64,000 nucleotides of DNA, from contig JALONT010000006.1 in the NCBI GenBank assembly GCA_025454795.1, positions 1 to 64,000 of the forward strand. Reading direction: 5' to 3'. The stretch comes from Bacteroidales bacterium (GTDB taxonomy: Bacteria; Bacteroidota; Bacteroidia; Bacteroidales; VadinHA17). Shown here in pieces: positions 35,080 to 44,404 of this stretch (position 1 is the first letter of the stretch; each line of letters opens with the position of its first letter). The position numbers and the translations under genes are program-made. Below the pieces are notes generated by a model, which was given only the letters and a program-made list of their open reading frames with translations, ran no database searches and was not told the DNA's origin.

Positions 35080-35622
35080 ATGACTGAAGAAATCATCATA
35101 GCCGGATTCGGAGGACAGGGAGTCCTTTCGATGGGTAAAATAATGGCATATTCAGGAGTAATGCAGGATATGGAAGTTAGCTGGATGCCGTCGTACGGCC
35201 CGGAAATGAGGGGCGGAACAGCAAACGTTATAGTGATCATAAGCAGTGAGAGGATCAGCTCGCCAATTATAAAACATTTTGATACCGGGATCATACTTAA
35301 CCAGCAGTCACTTGATAAGTTTGAAAGTTCGGTAAAACCGGGTGGGGTTCTGATCTACGATAGTAACGGGATTACGCGTCATCCGGAAAGAAAGGATATA
35401 ACGATTTACCGTGTTGATGCTGCTGAAGAGGCTGGGAAAATGAACAGTCCTAAAACATTCAACATGATAGTACTGGGAGGTTTCCTGAAGGTAAAACCTA
35501 TCATAAAAATGGAGAATGTGATCAAGGGTTTGAAAAAGTCTCTGCCCGAAAGGTATCACAACCTCATTCCGATGAATGAGAAGGCATTGCAGAAAGGACT
35601 GGAAATAGTAAAGAAAGTTTGA
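35080..35622 (+). CDS. 2-oxoacid:ferredoxin oxidoreductase gamma subunit
   Basis: The 180-residue subunit begins with the family motif IIIAGFGGQGVLSMGKIM. It completes the delta-alpha-beta-gamma complex. The ATG at 35080 is 19 bp after the beta stop and begins at the conserved region; the in-frame start at 35020 overlaps beta and is not used. The operon appears to end here, before convergent housekeeping genes. Confidence 0.92.
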   Translation: MTEEIIIAGFGGQGVLSMGKIMAYSGVMQDMEVSWMPSYGPEMRGGTANVIVIISSERISSPIIKHFDTGIILNQQSLDKFESSVKPGGVLIYDSNGITRHPERKDITIYRVDAAEEAGKMNSPKTFNMIVLGGFLKVKPIIKMENVIKGLKKSLPERYHNLIPMNEKALQKGLEIVKKV

Positions 35623-35661
35623 ACCGCAAGCCTTACGCCGCATACCCCACGCCGCTCTTAT

Positions 35662-36258
35662 CTATTTCTCATAAAAATGCATCTCCCCGATATACTTCCA
35701 TACCGGTGGTGCCAGGAAATATGACATGTTCTTTCCCTTTTTGATTCCGTTCCTGATAAACGCGCCTGAAATATCCATCAGTGGAGCCTTAACCCAGTGT
35801 ATATGAGCATTCGACAGTATCTGATCAAGCAGGGGAGATTCAGGTCTTGGAGTATAAGGCCGCGGGTAGACATAAATCATATGATTTTTAATAAGTTCCT
35901 CTGTATTCTTCCATTTATGTAAAGTATAGAGATTGTCTTCTCCCATTACAAGACAGTATTCATTCTGAGGATATTTATCTTTAAGATATGCCAGTGTATC
36001 AATAGTAAATGAGGGTACAGGAAGTGTGAATTCAATATCCGAAGCTTTAAGTCTCTCATTTTCTCCTATAGCAAGCCGTGTCATGTATAGCCGCTGCCGG
36101 TCGGCGAGGAGTGACTCTTTCTTTTTTAAAGGATTATGAGGACTTACAACGAACCATACCTGGTCAAGGGAGCTGAACTCTGTCATAAATCCTGCAATTG
36201 CAAGGTGACCTAAATGAATAGGATTGAAAGATCCGAAATACAAGCCGATTTTTACCAT
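35662..36258 (-). CDS. nadD: Nicotinate-nucleotide adenylyltransferase NadD
   Basis: The 198-residue enzyme makes NaAD from NaMN and ATP in NAD synthesis. It has the nucleotidyltransferase motif GSFNPIHLGHLAIA at residues 8-21 and the C-terminal ISGAFIR, a variant of the family ISSTxIR. It is the last gene of the yicC-gmk-nadD group, and a CACAGAG-like repeat separates it from gmk. Confidence 0.92.
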   Translation of the reverse strand: MVKIGLYFGSFNPIHLGHLAIAGFMTEFSSLDQVWFVVSPHNPLKKKESLLADRQRLYMTRLAIGENERLKASDIEFTLPVPSFTIDTLAYLKDKYPQNEYCLVMGEDNLYTLHKWKNTEELIKNHMIYVYPRPYTPRPESPLLDQILSNAHIHWVKAPLMDISGAFIRNGIKKGKNMSYFLAPPVWKYIGEMHFYEK

Positions 36259-36261
36259 AGG

Positions 36262-36312
36262 GTTTAAATTCTTCCTTTGTGTTACTTTGTGTGGTACTTA
36301 GTGTGACTTTGT
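36262..36312. repeat. CACAGAG-family repeat between gmk and nadD
   Basis: Degenerate units CTTTGTGTTACTTTGTGTGG and ...AGTGTGACTTTGTGG occupy the gap. They match the CTCTGTGT/ACACAGAG pattern at 6285-6412 and 57107-57215. Confidence 0.6.
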
Positions 36313-36315
36313 GGT

Positions 36316-36882
36316 TCAATTATTTATAAAACTTTTTACGATATTAAAAACCTCTATTTTAGTCTGTTCAAGATTGTCGTTGATGATTACAGTATCGAAC
36401 TGATTGGCAAGTTCCATTTCATCTATTGCTTTATTAATTCTTATTTTTATTTTTTCAGGGCTGTCTGTACCTCTTTTGAGCAGCCGGTTCTCGAGTTCCT
36501 TAATTGACGGAGGCATTATGAATATCGCAATTGATTCTGTTTTAAATTTCTTTTTAAGGTTTATTCCTCCGCTTGCATCAACATCAAATATAACATGTTT
36601 TCCTTTTGCCAGGATTCTATCCAGTTCACTCTTCAGCGTACCATACAGGAGATCTTTATAAACCTCTTCCCATTCCACGAATTCATTGTTCTTAACTTTC
36701 TTTCTGAATTCAGAGACTGTCATAAAGAAATAATCTTCTCCATCTGTTTCAGAGCCTCTTATTGGTCTTGTCGTGGCCGAAACTGAAAACTCAAGGTTTA
36801 ATACCTTTCCGAGAAGATGCTTGACTATTGTCGTTTTACCTGCTCCTGATGGTGCCGAAATTATTACCAGTTTACCTTTCAT
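36316..36882 (-). CDS. gmk: Guanylate kinase
   Basis: The 188-residue enzyme phosphorylates GMP to GDP. It has the P-loop SAPSGAGKTTIVKHLL at residues 8-23 and the GMP-binding region with SATTRPIRGSE. The start ATG 36882 is followed directly by MKGKLVIISAPSG, the expected N-terminus; the in-frame start at 36939 adds unrelated residues. It is the middle gene of a yicC-gmk-nadD order that I recall as common in this phylum. Confidence 0.94.
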   Translation of the reverse strand: MKGKLVIISAPSGAGKTTIVKHLLGKVLNLEFSVSATTRPIRGSETDGEDYFFMTVSEFRKKVKNNEFVEWEEVYKDLLYGTLKSELDRILAKGKHVIFDVDASGGINLKKKFKTESIAIFIMPPSIKELENRLLKRGTDSPEKIKIRINKAIDEMELANQFDTVIINDNLEQTKIEVFNIVKSFINN

Positions 36883-36934
36883 GATTTTAGTTTGGAGTTT
36901 AATTTTTCGGGAAGCTGTTTTTTGCCAATGAGTC

Positions 36935-36990
36935 ACCAATAAGTTTCACAAATGATATTGTTAGTGTTTCTTAGTGTCTTTGTGGCAAGA
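36935..36990. repeat. CACAGAG-family repeat between yicC and gmk
   Basis: The gap holds GTCACCAATAAGTTTCACAA and GTTTCTTAGTGTCTTTGTGG, degenerate forms of the same intergenic unit. No terminator T-run was seen. Confidence 0.5.
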
Positions 36991-37009
36991 GAAGGGATTA
37001 TTAACCATG

Positions 37010-37885
37010 CTATAAAACATTCAGAGATTGTTCTTTGATTTTTTCCAGTTCATCTTTCATCATAATCACCAGTTTCTGCATTGAAGCATCATTTGCTTTT
37101 GAACCGATAGTATTTATTTCACGGCCGATCTCCTGTGCAATAAAACCGAGTATTTTACCATTCGGAGGCAGTGAGGCGATCTTCTCAAGGAGATATTCGC
37201 AATGCTTTTTCAGCCTTACCTTTTCTTCATTAATATCGAGTTTTTCGAGATAAAAGATCAGCTCCTGTTCAAACCTGTTATGATCGATATTATCTTTTCC
37301 CACATTTTCTGCAAGAGCAGAATTGAGCTTTTCACGTATCCTGGTAATCCTGTCATCCTCAAACTTCTCTATTTCTTCAAGCATCTTGAGTATCTTTCCG
37401 ATACACCTGATCATATCTGCTTCAATCGATTTGCCCTCCTCTACCCTGAATGCATCGAGATTATCGATAGATTCAATTATCTTTTCCCTTACTGACATCC
37501 ATTCCTCTTCCGGAAGTTCAGGTTTTTCTGTTTTCAAGGCATCCGGAAGCTTCATTATTGTCGAAAGCAGCTGCTCGTCTGCATTTATCTGTAATTCACC
37601 GGCAATCTCTTTCAGCTGAGTGTAATAATTTTTTACAATAGCTTTATTTATCACCGGAATGATCTCACTGTTAAGTACATCAAAATTTACAGCCAGATCA
37701 ATCTTTCCCCTGTCGAGTTTCTGGCTTATCAGGTTCCTGATTTCGGTCTCCTTTTCTTTATAGATCCAGGGGAGTCTTGTATTAAGATCTAACGATTTGG
37801 AGTTAAGCGATTTAACTTCAACAGTGACTTTCTTATGAGGGAATTCGGCAATGGCTTTGCCATAGCCGGTCATCGATTTTATCAT
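37010..37885 (-). CDS. yicC: YicC-family endoribonuclease
   Basis: The 291-residue protein begins with the family signature MIKSMTGYGKA and ends with the DUF1732 region (REINTIGSKAND...). YicC proteins are reported to cleave RNA and act in RNA turnover. It is the first gene of the leftward yicC-gmk-nadD group. Confidence 0.92.
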   Translation of the reverse strand: MIKSMTGYGKAIAEFPHKKVTVEVKSLNSKSLDLNTRLPWIYKEKETEIRNLISQKLDRGKIDLAVNFDVLNSEIIPVINKAIVKNYYTQLKEIAGELQINADEQLLSTIMKLPDALKTEKPELPEEEWMSVREKIIESIDNLDAFRVEEGKSIEADMIRCIGKILKMLEEIEKFEDDRITRIREKLNSALAENVGKDNIDHNRFEQELIFYLEKLDINEEKVRLKKHCEYLLEKIASLPPNGKILGFIAQEIGREINTIGSKANDASMQKLVIMMKDELEKIKEQSLNVL

Positions 37886-37927
37886 ATAGTTTTGTATTCC
37901 AGTTAAAGTAACTATCTGGAGTGAAAG

Positions 37928-38821
37928 TTACGCATTCTCATCATATTTAACAACTGACCTGGTTTTCCACCGGCCTGTCTTGTAATAAATAAAAGACAGG
38001 GAAAGGCCTGCAAACCAACCAACCGGAATGGCCCACCAGATTCCCTGAGAACCTATTTCCCCAGACAGGAAATAGGCCATAGGGATCCTGATGAGCCAGA
38101 GTGATATGATTGAGAAGAACATTGGAAGGAGAGTATCGCCGGCACCTCTCATTATTCCATTATAAATAAACATCAGGGTAAACATGAAATAAAAAATACT
38201 GACGATGGTAAGGTACTGGTCTCCTGTCTTAATGACATCAGGATCTTTAGTAAACATACTCATTACAAGATGTCCCCAGAAAACAATAAAAAGGGTTGTA
38301 ACAATTGTTACAATTCCTGCCATTTTTATTGTCGAGATAAGTCCTGCCCGGATCCTTTCCATCTTATTTGCTCCAATATTTTGTCCGACAAAAGTCGAAA
38401 GTGCCTGAGAAAAGGACATGGCGGGAACCAGGGCAAGTGAATCGAGCCGGCTTGCCACTGAATAACCAGCAATGACGTTGGTACCAAAGGTGTTGACAAT
38501 ACCCAGAAGTGCCATACCCCCGATGGCAACCAGTGTTTGCTGTATGCCTGTAGGCAATCCGATACGTATGCTTTGTCTGAATATATCCCTGTCAAAATGA
38601 AGCCTGCTGATTGAAATCCTGATAAGTTTATGGGTCTTATTCAGCCAGTATATAGCAAGACCGAACGCAATTCCATTCGCCAGAAGAGTTGCATATGCGG
38701 CACCCGCTATACCCCATTTAAAAACGGCAACGAAAAGGAGAACCAGGATGATATTCGCAATTGTTGCAATAATAAGGAAATAGAGAGGTGTTTTAGAATC
38801 CCCCAAACCTTTCCAGCTCAA
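37928..38821 (-). pseudogene. MATE efflux transporter, 5'-truncated
   Basis: The 297 codons match only the C-terminal two-thirds of a MATE multidrug/Na+ antiporter, which is normally about 450 residues with 12 membrane segments. The reading frame opens at a TTG inside the last codons of tryptophanase and begins at the internal motif WKGLGDSKTPLYF, which normally lies between membrane segments 4 and 5. The first four or so segments are missing. It has no promoter or start of its own and is probably non-functional, or at best makes a partial protein by read-through from tnaA. Confidence 0.85.
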
Positions 38822-40178
38822 TTGTAAAATGTCTTAGCAGAGGTGCTTCTTTTATTATCCTGAAACCTCGTGTAATTGAATCTCTTCTGTCATAAACATT
38901 TTTTACTACTGCTGCCACATAATCCATATGGTTGTCGCTGTATACCCTTCGTGGTATGGCAAGTCTTACAAACTCTTTACCACTGAACCTGTTAGCACGT
39001 GTCACAGGATCCCTGTCAGCCATAAGTGTTCCGATCTCACTGCTTCTTATACCTCCTTCAACGAAAAGCTCCACGGCAAGCGACTGTGCGGGGAACTCTT
39101 CTTCAGGAACATGCGGAAGGAAACTTTTTGAATCAATAAATACAGCGTGGCCTCCCGTTGGTTCAAGGATGGGAATACCGTACTTTTTCATCTTTGAACC
39201 CAGGTATGCAACCTGGCCGATCCTGGATGAAAGAAATTCAAAGTCAGTACCCTCAAATAATCCCTGGGCCAGAGCATTCATATCGCGTCCAGACATGCCT
39301 CCGTACGTTATAAAACCTTCATAAATAATATTATATGCAGATGCCTGGCGGAACAGATCTTCATCTTTTAACCCTATGAATCCCCCCATGTTTACAATAG
39401 CATCCTTTTTTGAGCTCATCGTCATGCCGTCTGTATATGAGAACATTTCACTGACAATCTCCCTGATGCTTTTCCCTGAATATCCATCTTCCCGTGTTTT
39501 AATGAACCAGGCATTTTCGGCAAACCGGGCCGAATCGAGAAAAAACTTAACACCGTACCTTTGTGCAAGATTGTGCACTTCCCTGATATTCGCCATACTT
39601 ACAGGTTGTCCTCCGGCAGTATTGTTTGTAATAGTGACAATTATTAAGGGTATCTTCTCTAATGGATTTGTTTTAAGAACATCCTCCAGCTTATCCAGAT
39701 CGACATTACCCTTGAAAGGATGCCATACGATAAACTCAGAAGCGACATCGACTGTACAATCGACCGGAATTGCTTTTCTGAATTCAATATGTCCTTTGGT
39801 TGTATCGAAATGGGAGTTGCCCGGGACAAGATCACCCTCTTTCACCAGTGTCGAAAAGAGTACGTTTTCAGCAGCTCTTCCCTGATGGGTGGGAAGAAAA
39901 TAACTGAATCCGGTTATCTCTTTTATTGCATTTTTAAGATTGTAATATGAAGATGCACCGGCATAACTTTCATCACCGAGCATCATTGCAGACCATTGTT
40001 TGTCACTCATTGCCCCTGTTCCTGAGTCGGTCAGCAGATCAATTGTTACTTGTTCCGATTTCAGATTAAAAAGATTAAATGAAGCTTCTCTGATCCAGTT
40101 CTCTCTCTGCTCTCTTGTGCTCATGTAAACTGGCTCAACCATTTTTATTTTAAATGGTTCAATAAATGGTAAGTTCAT
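38793..40178 (-). CDS. tnaA: Tryptophanase
   Basis: The 461-residue PLP enzyme splits tryptophan into indole, pyruvate and ammonia. It has the cofactor lysine in MSSKKDAIV and the conserved DSARFAEN and FDTTKGH segments. DSARFAEN and the aspartate of FDTT are the tryptophanase forms, where tyrosine phenol-lyase has DATRCVEN and FTTT. The ATG at 40178 (MNLPFIEPFKI) is chosen over an in-frame upstream opening at 40325. The expected ending LRHFT is present, but the last nine residues (IELERFGGF) are read out of frame from MATE sequence, marking a deletion junction. It would feed indole and pyruvate fermentation. Confidence 0.9.
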   Translation of the reverse strand: MNLPFIEPFKIKMVEPVYMSTREQRENWIREASFNLFNLKSEQVTIDLLTDSGTGAMSDKQWSAMMLGDESYAGASSYYNLKNAIKEITGFSYFLPTHQGRAAENVLFSTLVKEGDLVPGNSHFDTTKGHIEFRKAIPVDCTVDVASEFIVWHPFKGNVDLDKLEDVLKTNPLEKIPLIIVTITNNTAGGQPVSMANIREVHNLAQRYGVKFFLDSARFAENAWFIKTREDGYSGKSIREIVSEMFSYTDGMTMSSKKDAIVNMGGFIGLKDEDLFRQASAYNIIYEGFITYGGMSGRDMNALAQGLFEGTDFEFLSSRIGQVAYLGSKMKKYGIPILEPTGGHAVFIDSKSFLPHVPEEEFPAQSLAVELFVEGGIRSSEIGTLMADRDPVTRANRFSGKEFVRLAIPRRVYSDNHMDYVAAVVKNVYDRRDSITRGFRIIKEAPLLRHFTIELERFGGF

Positions 40179-40444
40179 GATTATGAATAGTTTATTGTTA
40201 AAATTTTGTTTCGTAATAAATTGGAAATCTTGCTGTAGAATAAACCAGGGGTCCACAAAGGTTTTTGTGTGACAGTTAAAAGAAAAGAAAAAAATCACGG
40301 TTTTTGATATTTCTGTATATATCAAAAGCCCTGTTTAACGTTAAGGGAATAGTGAACATTTCTTCCAAACTTTTTACGAAGGTAAAATTAAGAGTATTTT
40401 ATAATATATTCAACCAGTAAAAACTTTAAGAAAAAATATTGATC
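40179..40444. other. Divergent intergenic region tnaA / DUF3078 gene
   Basis: This 266-bp AT-rich spacer contains the 10-bp palindrome TTAACGTTAA at about 40337-40346. The minus strand continues open in the tnaA frame up to 40325 but shows no start or conserved leader. No clear TnaC-like leader peptide could be identified. Confidence 0.45.
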
Positions 40445-42286
40445 ATGAAGTTAAGTATTCTTAAAATTAATTTAATATTTATATTTGTAAGTATCTGTAT
40501 ATCAGGATTTACACAAAACAATCCGGATAACTCCCAATTGCCTGCACCAGTAATGGACTCACTGAGAAAAGCCGGTGTGATACTTAACGCACAACCCACA
40601 AAAACAGAAATTTCTCTTTCAGAAGAACAGTCAATCCGGTTTCTTCAACAGAGAATTCAGCCTCATTTCTGGAAAAATACCCGTGATCCGTTAAGAATTG
40701 CTCTCGAACAACTGGTATTTGAGGCTTCCCATTTACCTTATGATTCGTCAGAGATCTATTTAAAGAAATATCCGTTTGATTCACTCAGAGTCTCCTGGGA
40801 TAAGTTCTATATCTGGGAGCCTTTCAGGATCAAAATTCCGGTAAAATCTGCTTCAGCATCTGACATGCAGGCAGATAATCTCCCCGTCGCTGATACCAGT
40901 CTTGTCGCTCAGCATCCTGATTCAGTAAATGTCGCTGATCTGCCTCAGGCAGTTAAGCTGATAAGGCCTGAACGGGTTCTTGTAATGAAAGACACTTCAA
41001 TTCTTGTGGTTATAGATACACTGCATGAAGTACGCTCCGATTATAAAGAATTTCCTTTCACCTCGTATAACTATCCCTATCAGGGCGATTCAATTTTCGT
41101 AGCCGTAAGATCACTTATGAATTTTCTGGAGGCAAGAGATTCCAGTATTGTTAACCTGACCGGAATAGGAGCTGGGCTAACTCCCATCTGGCTTAATTCA
41201 AAATCGGATCAGATGCAAAGATACTGGCTGAAGAATGATATAAATGATTCTGTTACATTATGGATCGGAGCCACCTCAAGAAATACCCTCGGTTTGTATC
41301 TTGAAAAGGGTGTAAATTTCAGGAGACCTGACAGACAGATCAATATTACTGAAGCAAAGATTGATATTGAGAAGGTTGATAAATCCAAATTGCTTGCTGT
41401 AAAAAAAATAATTATTAAACCCCAATATTGGATATACCGAACCGAAGCATCGTTTGCCCTTAACCAGGCCTCACTGACAAACTGGGTCAAGGGTGGGGAG
41501 AACAGTATTTCAATCTCGTCCGACATAACCGGATATGCAGATTATAACAATAAACCATTAAAGATCACCTCAAACAATTTTGCCAGGCTTAAATTTGGAT
41601 TGATCAAATCAGGCGAAAACAATGTCAGAAAGAATCTCGACCTCCTTGAGACAAACTCAAAACTGAATCATAAAGCATTTGGTAAGTTTGACTTTAGTGC
41701 AATTTTATTATTTAAAAGCCAGATCGCTAAAGGATTCGACTATACTAAGTACAAAAAAAATGGGCAGGAGAGGGATACAGCCATACTTGTTTCAAGGCTT
41801 ATGAACCCTGCCATAATTACGGCTGGTTTAGGTCTTGATTATAAGCCGAATAAGAATACTTCAATTAACATTTCACCATTTTCATACAAGGGCACTTTTG
41901 TATACGATACAGCACATATCGATCAGACCAAGTATGGAGTCGCTGCCGACAGACGTTCGAAGCACGAACCCGGTGCAAGTTTTATGATCTCTCATATTTA
42001 TAAACCTACCAAGAATATTTCTGTTACCAACAGGCTCCAGCTTTTCACCAATTACATAAACAATCCTCTTAATATCGATATCGACTGGGAGATGATCCTG
42101 ACAGCCAACATAAACTGGTTCACAGATGTCAGATTCAACACTCATTTTATTTTTGATGATGATACAAAGACGCTTGATTTCGACCGGCACAAGGAGCCGG
42201 TATTGGATTCCTCCGGGAAACAGAAGAAGAATGCAAGGGTTCAGTTTAAGGAATTGCTTGGATTTTCCTTTGTCTTCAGATTTTAA
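40445..42286 (+). CDS. DUF3078 outer-membrane protein
   Basis: The 613-residue protein has a signal peptide (LIFIFVSICISGFTQ) and a C-terminal beta-rich DUF3078 region (about 330-613) ending in phenylalanine (FSFVFRF), as expected for an outer-membrane barrel. The middle part (about 60-320) is less recognisable. The function of the family is unknown. The ATG at 40445 is preferred over the in-frame TTG at 40439. Confidence 0.8.
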   Translation: MKLSILKINLIFIFVSICISGFTQNNPDNSQLPAPVMDSLRKAGVILNAQPTKTEISLSEEQSIRFLQQRIQPHFWKNTRDPLRIALEQLVFEASHLPYDSSEIYLKKYPFDSLRVSWDKFYIWEPFRIKIPVKSASASDMQADNLPVADTSLVAQHPDSVNVADLPQAVKLIRPERVLVMKDTSILVVIDTLHEVRSDYKEFPFTSYNYPYQGDSIFVAVRSLMNFLEARDSSIVNLTGIGAGLTPIWLNSKSDQMQRYWLKNDINDSVTLWIGATSRNTLGLYLEKGVNFRRPDRQINITEAKIDIEKVDKSKLLAVKKIIIKPQYWIYRTEASFALNQASLTNWVKGGENSISISSDITGYADYNNKPLKITSNNFARLKFGLIKSGENNVRKNLDLLETNSKLNHKAFGKFDFSAILLFKSQIAKGFDYTKYKKNGQERDTAILVSRLMNPAIITAGLGLDYKPNKNTSINISPFSYKGTFVYDTAHIDQTKYGVAADRRSKHEPGASFMISHIYKPTKNISVTNRLQLFTNYINNPLNIDIDWEMILTANINWFTDVRFNTHFIFDDDTKTLDFDRHKEPVLDSSGKQKKNARVQFKELLGFSFVFRF

Positions 42287-42329
42287 TTCAATGTCGTATC
42301 TCTGAATGTATGTCGCAAAACAGAAGCGA

Positions 42330-43451
42330 TCAGAGTGTCTTCTGGTATATTCTGTATTTTTTAACTACCCGGCCACCAACCCGCTCATATTCGCCTCTCA
42401 TCTTGGTGTTATTTTCAAGGACGAGATGACTGTCGATAACTTCCATATTGTGTTTAATTCCCGACTGGAGAATTTTGACGCCCATCAGTACATCAATTCC
42501 TTTACCACGAAATTCTTTCTTAACGCCGCCAAGCATCATCAGCAATTTTTTTGACCGTTTTGATTCATTCAGAATCTTGAAGATCCCGAATGGAAGCAAT
42601 TTGCCGTTACAGGCTTTGATCCCGGGACTTACATCAGGCATTCCTATGGCAAATCCTACTATTTTTCCTCCGGCTTCGACAATCTTGATGAATTTCGGGT
42701 CAAGGATTGGTAAATATCTTGATGCAAAATCCGATTTCTCTTTATCATTGAGGGGAACAAATCCATAGATTTCATTAAATGTGTCATTCATGAGCTCGAG
42801 AACCGGAATGATGTATGGCTTGAGCTCCTTTTTTGAATTGAACTCAATGATTTTGTAACCTTCTGTTTTCTCAACTCTCTCGAGGACCCTTTCGTATATG
42901 TGAGGGAATTCCTTAGGCATGTTTGCCAGGTAATTTACGAGATCAATTTTCTTTTCATATCCCTCATTTTCGATCAGGTTATTCATGTACGGGGAATTGT
43001 TGGCACTTGTCATGAACAGAGGGTACTCAAAGCCTTCGGTCTGAAATCCCTGGGGATCTTTATCGGAAAAGCCCAGCGGTCCGACAAGTTTACTCATACC
43101 GTTTTCCCTTGACCAGTCTTCAACCCTTTTTATCAGGGCATGAAAAACCTCCTGATCGTTGTAGCACTCCATGAAACAAAAGCGGCCGTGCTGTTCATTA
43201 TTAATCGTGTTGTATCTCTTGTTGATGATCCCCATGATTCTTCCCACTGGCTTTTTGTCCTTATATGCCAGTAGAATCAGTGCATCAGCATATTTGAATG
43301 ATTTATTCTTCTTCCTGTTATATAACTCCCATTCATCCATATAAATAGGAGGAAGCCAGTCAGGTTCGTTCCTGTGTACTTTTTCAGGAAGAAAAATGAA
43401 CTGGCGAAGTTGTTTCCGTGTAATTACCTCTTTTAGAATAATTTCTCCCAT
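42330..43451 (-). CDS. GNAT-superfamily acyltransferase-like protein
   Basis: The 373-residue protein has an N-terminal segment (EVITRKQLRQFIFLPE) and a C-terminal acetyl-CoA-binding-like region including GGVKKEFRGKGIDVLM near residue 315. It resembles long GNAT-like proteins of Bacteroidetes, often without known substrate. The ATG at 43451 is chosen over the in-frame TTG at 43475. It stands between the convergent DUF3078 gene and the ubiA-like gene. Confidence 0.7.
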   Translation of the reverse strand: MGEIILKEVITRKQLRQFIFLPEKVHRNEPDWLPPIYMDEWELYNRKKNKSFKYADALILLAYKDKKPVGRIMGIINKRYNTINNEQHGRFCFMECYNDQEVFHALIKRVEDWSRENGMSKLVGPLGFSDKDPQGFQTEGFEYPLFMTSANNSPYMNNLIENEGYEKKIDLVNYLANMPKEFPHIYERVLERVEKTEGYKIIEFNSKKELKPYIIPVLELMNDTFNEIYGFVPLNDKEKSDFASRYLPILDPKFIKIVEAGGKIVGFAIGMPDVSPGIKACNGKLLPFGIFKILNESKRSKKLLMMLGGVKKEFRGKGIDVLMGVKILQSGIKHNMEVIDSHLVLENNTKMRGEYERVGGRVVKKYRIYQKTL

Positions 43452-43525
43452 GTCAGGTTTTTTAGGTAGCAGCAAGTAACAAAAAAATATATAATGATGG
43501 TTAGTTTATAACAAATTTTTACTTA

Positions 43526-44404
43526 TCAGCGGTTTCTCATGAAAAGGTCCAGGATTACAAAAAGAGCAAATATGATACTTGCAATGCCGTTGGTTGTTCC
43601 AAATGCAAGGGTTACTCTGCTGAGGTCATCGTGTTTGACAATCAGGTGCTGATATATTAATAATGAAGTAAATGAAGCCACTCCGGTCCAGAATAACAGA
43701 CCGCTGTCATCAACAAAACCTGCTGCAAGAACTGAAATAAAAGTGACCATGTGGACAAGGACAGAAATCGTGAGCGCTCTCTTCCGGCCTGCTGCAGAAG
43801 GAAGTGAGTGGAGCTGATTCGTTCTGTCGAAGTCATCATCCTGGAGAGCGTAAATTATATCGAAGCCGCTGACCCAGGTAATAACAATTAGTGAATAGAT
43901 TAGCGGAAGCAAAGCAAAAGTACCGGTAACGGAAATATATGCGCCTATAGGAGCCAGGCTCAATCCAAGTCCAAGGATATAATGACAGAGTGCGGTAATT
44001 CTTTTTGTAAGGCTGTAGCCGAGAATGATCAGGAGGGCTACCGGTGAAAGGAACAGGGTAAGCCTGTTGATAAATCCGGTTGTAATAATAAAAAGTACTG
44101 AATTAATTATTACAAAAATGACTGCTGCTCTGGTGCTTATTTTACCGGAAGGCATTTCCCGGGTTCTGGTACGTGGATTGAGAGCGTCAAACCTGTTGTC
44201 GGCCAGTCTGTTGAAGCCCATGGCTGCATTACGGGCAAAGATCATACACAGGATGATAAGCAGCAGCAGTTTAAGACTGAAAGAGTGCTCATCTTCTGAA
44301 ACTGCAAGCGAAAAGCCTATGAGTGCAAAAGGCATTGCAAATACAGTATGACTGAATCTGACAAGCGAAAAGTAATTCTTTACAGTTTTTAACAGGGTAC
44401 TCAT
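43526..44404 (-). CDS. UbiA-family prenyltransferase (quinone biosynthesis)
   Basis: The 292-residue membrane protein has about eight hydrophobic segments and both Asp-rich motifs of the UbiA family: NRLADNRFD near residue 66 and ALQDDDFDR near 190. It probably attaches a polyprenyl chain to an aromatic ring, as 4-hydroxybenzoate UbiA or futalosine-pathway MqnP do; which quinone cannot be decided here. Its ATG overlaps the stop of the macrodomain gene (ATGA), so the two are coupled. Confidence 0.85.
   Translation of the reverse strand: MSTLLKTVKNYFSLVRFSHTVFAMPFALIGFSLAVSEDEHSFSLKLLLLIILCMIFARNAAMGFNRLADNRFDALNPRTRTREMPSGKISTRAAVIFVIINSVLFIITTGFINRLTLFLSPVALLIILGYSLTKRITALCHYILGLGLSLAPIGAYISVTGTFALLPLIYSLIVITWVSGFDIIYALQDDDFDRTNQLHSLPSAAGRKRALTISVLVHMVTFISVLAAGFVDDSGLLFWTGVASFTSLLIYQHLIVKHDDLSRVTLAFGTTNGIASIIFALFVILDLFMRNR

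Noticed and set aside
40190-40210. Rex operator before tnaA
   Set aside because: TTGTTAA is present, but no matching half-site lies at the required spacing.
40179-40325. TnaC-like leader peptide or N-terminal extension of tryptophanase
   Set aside because: The frame is open and contains one Trp, but it has no conserved leader pattern and runs directly into the enzyme; the ATG at 40178 begins at the normal N-terminus.
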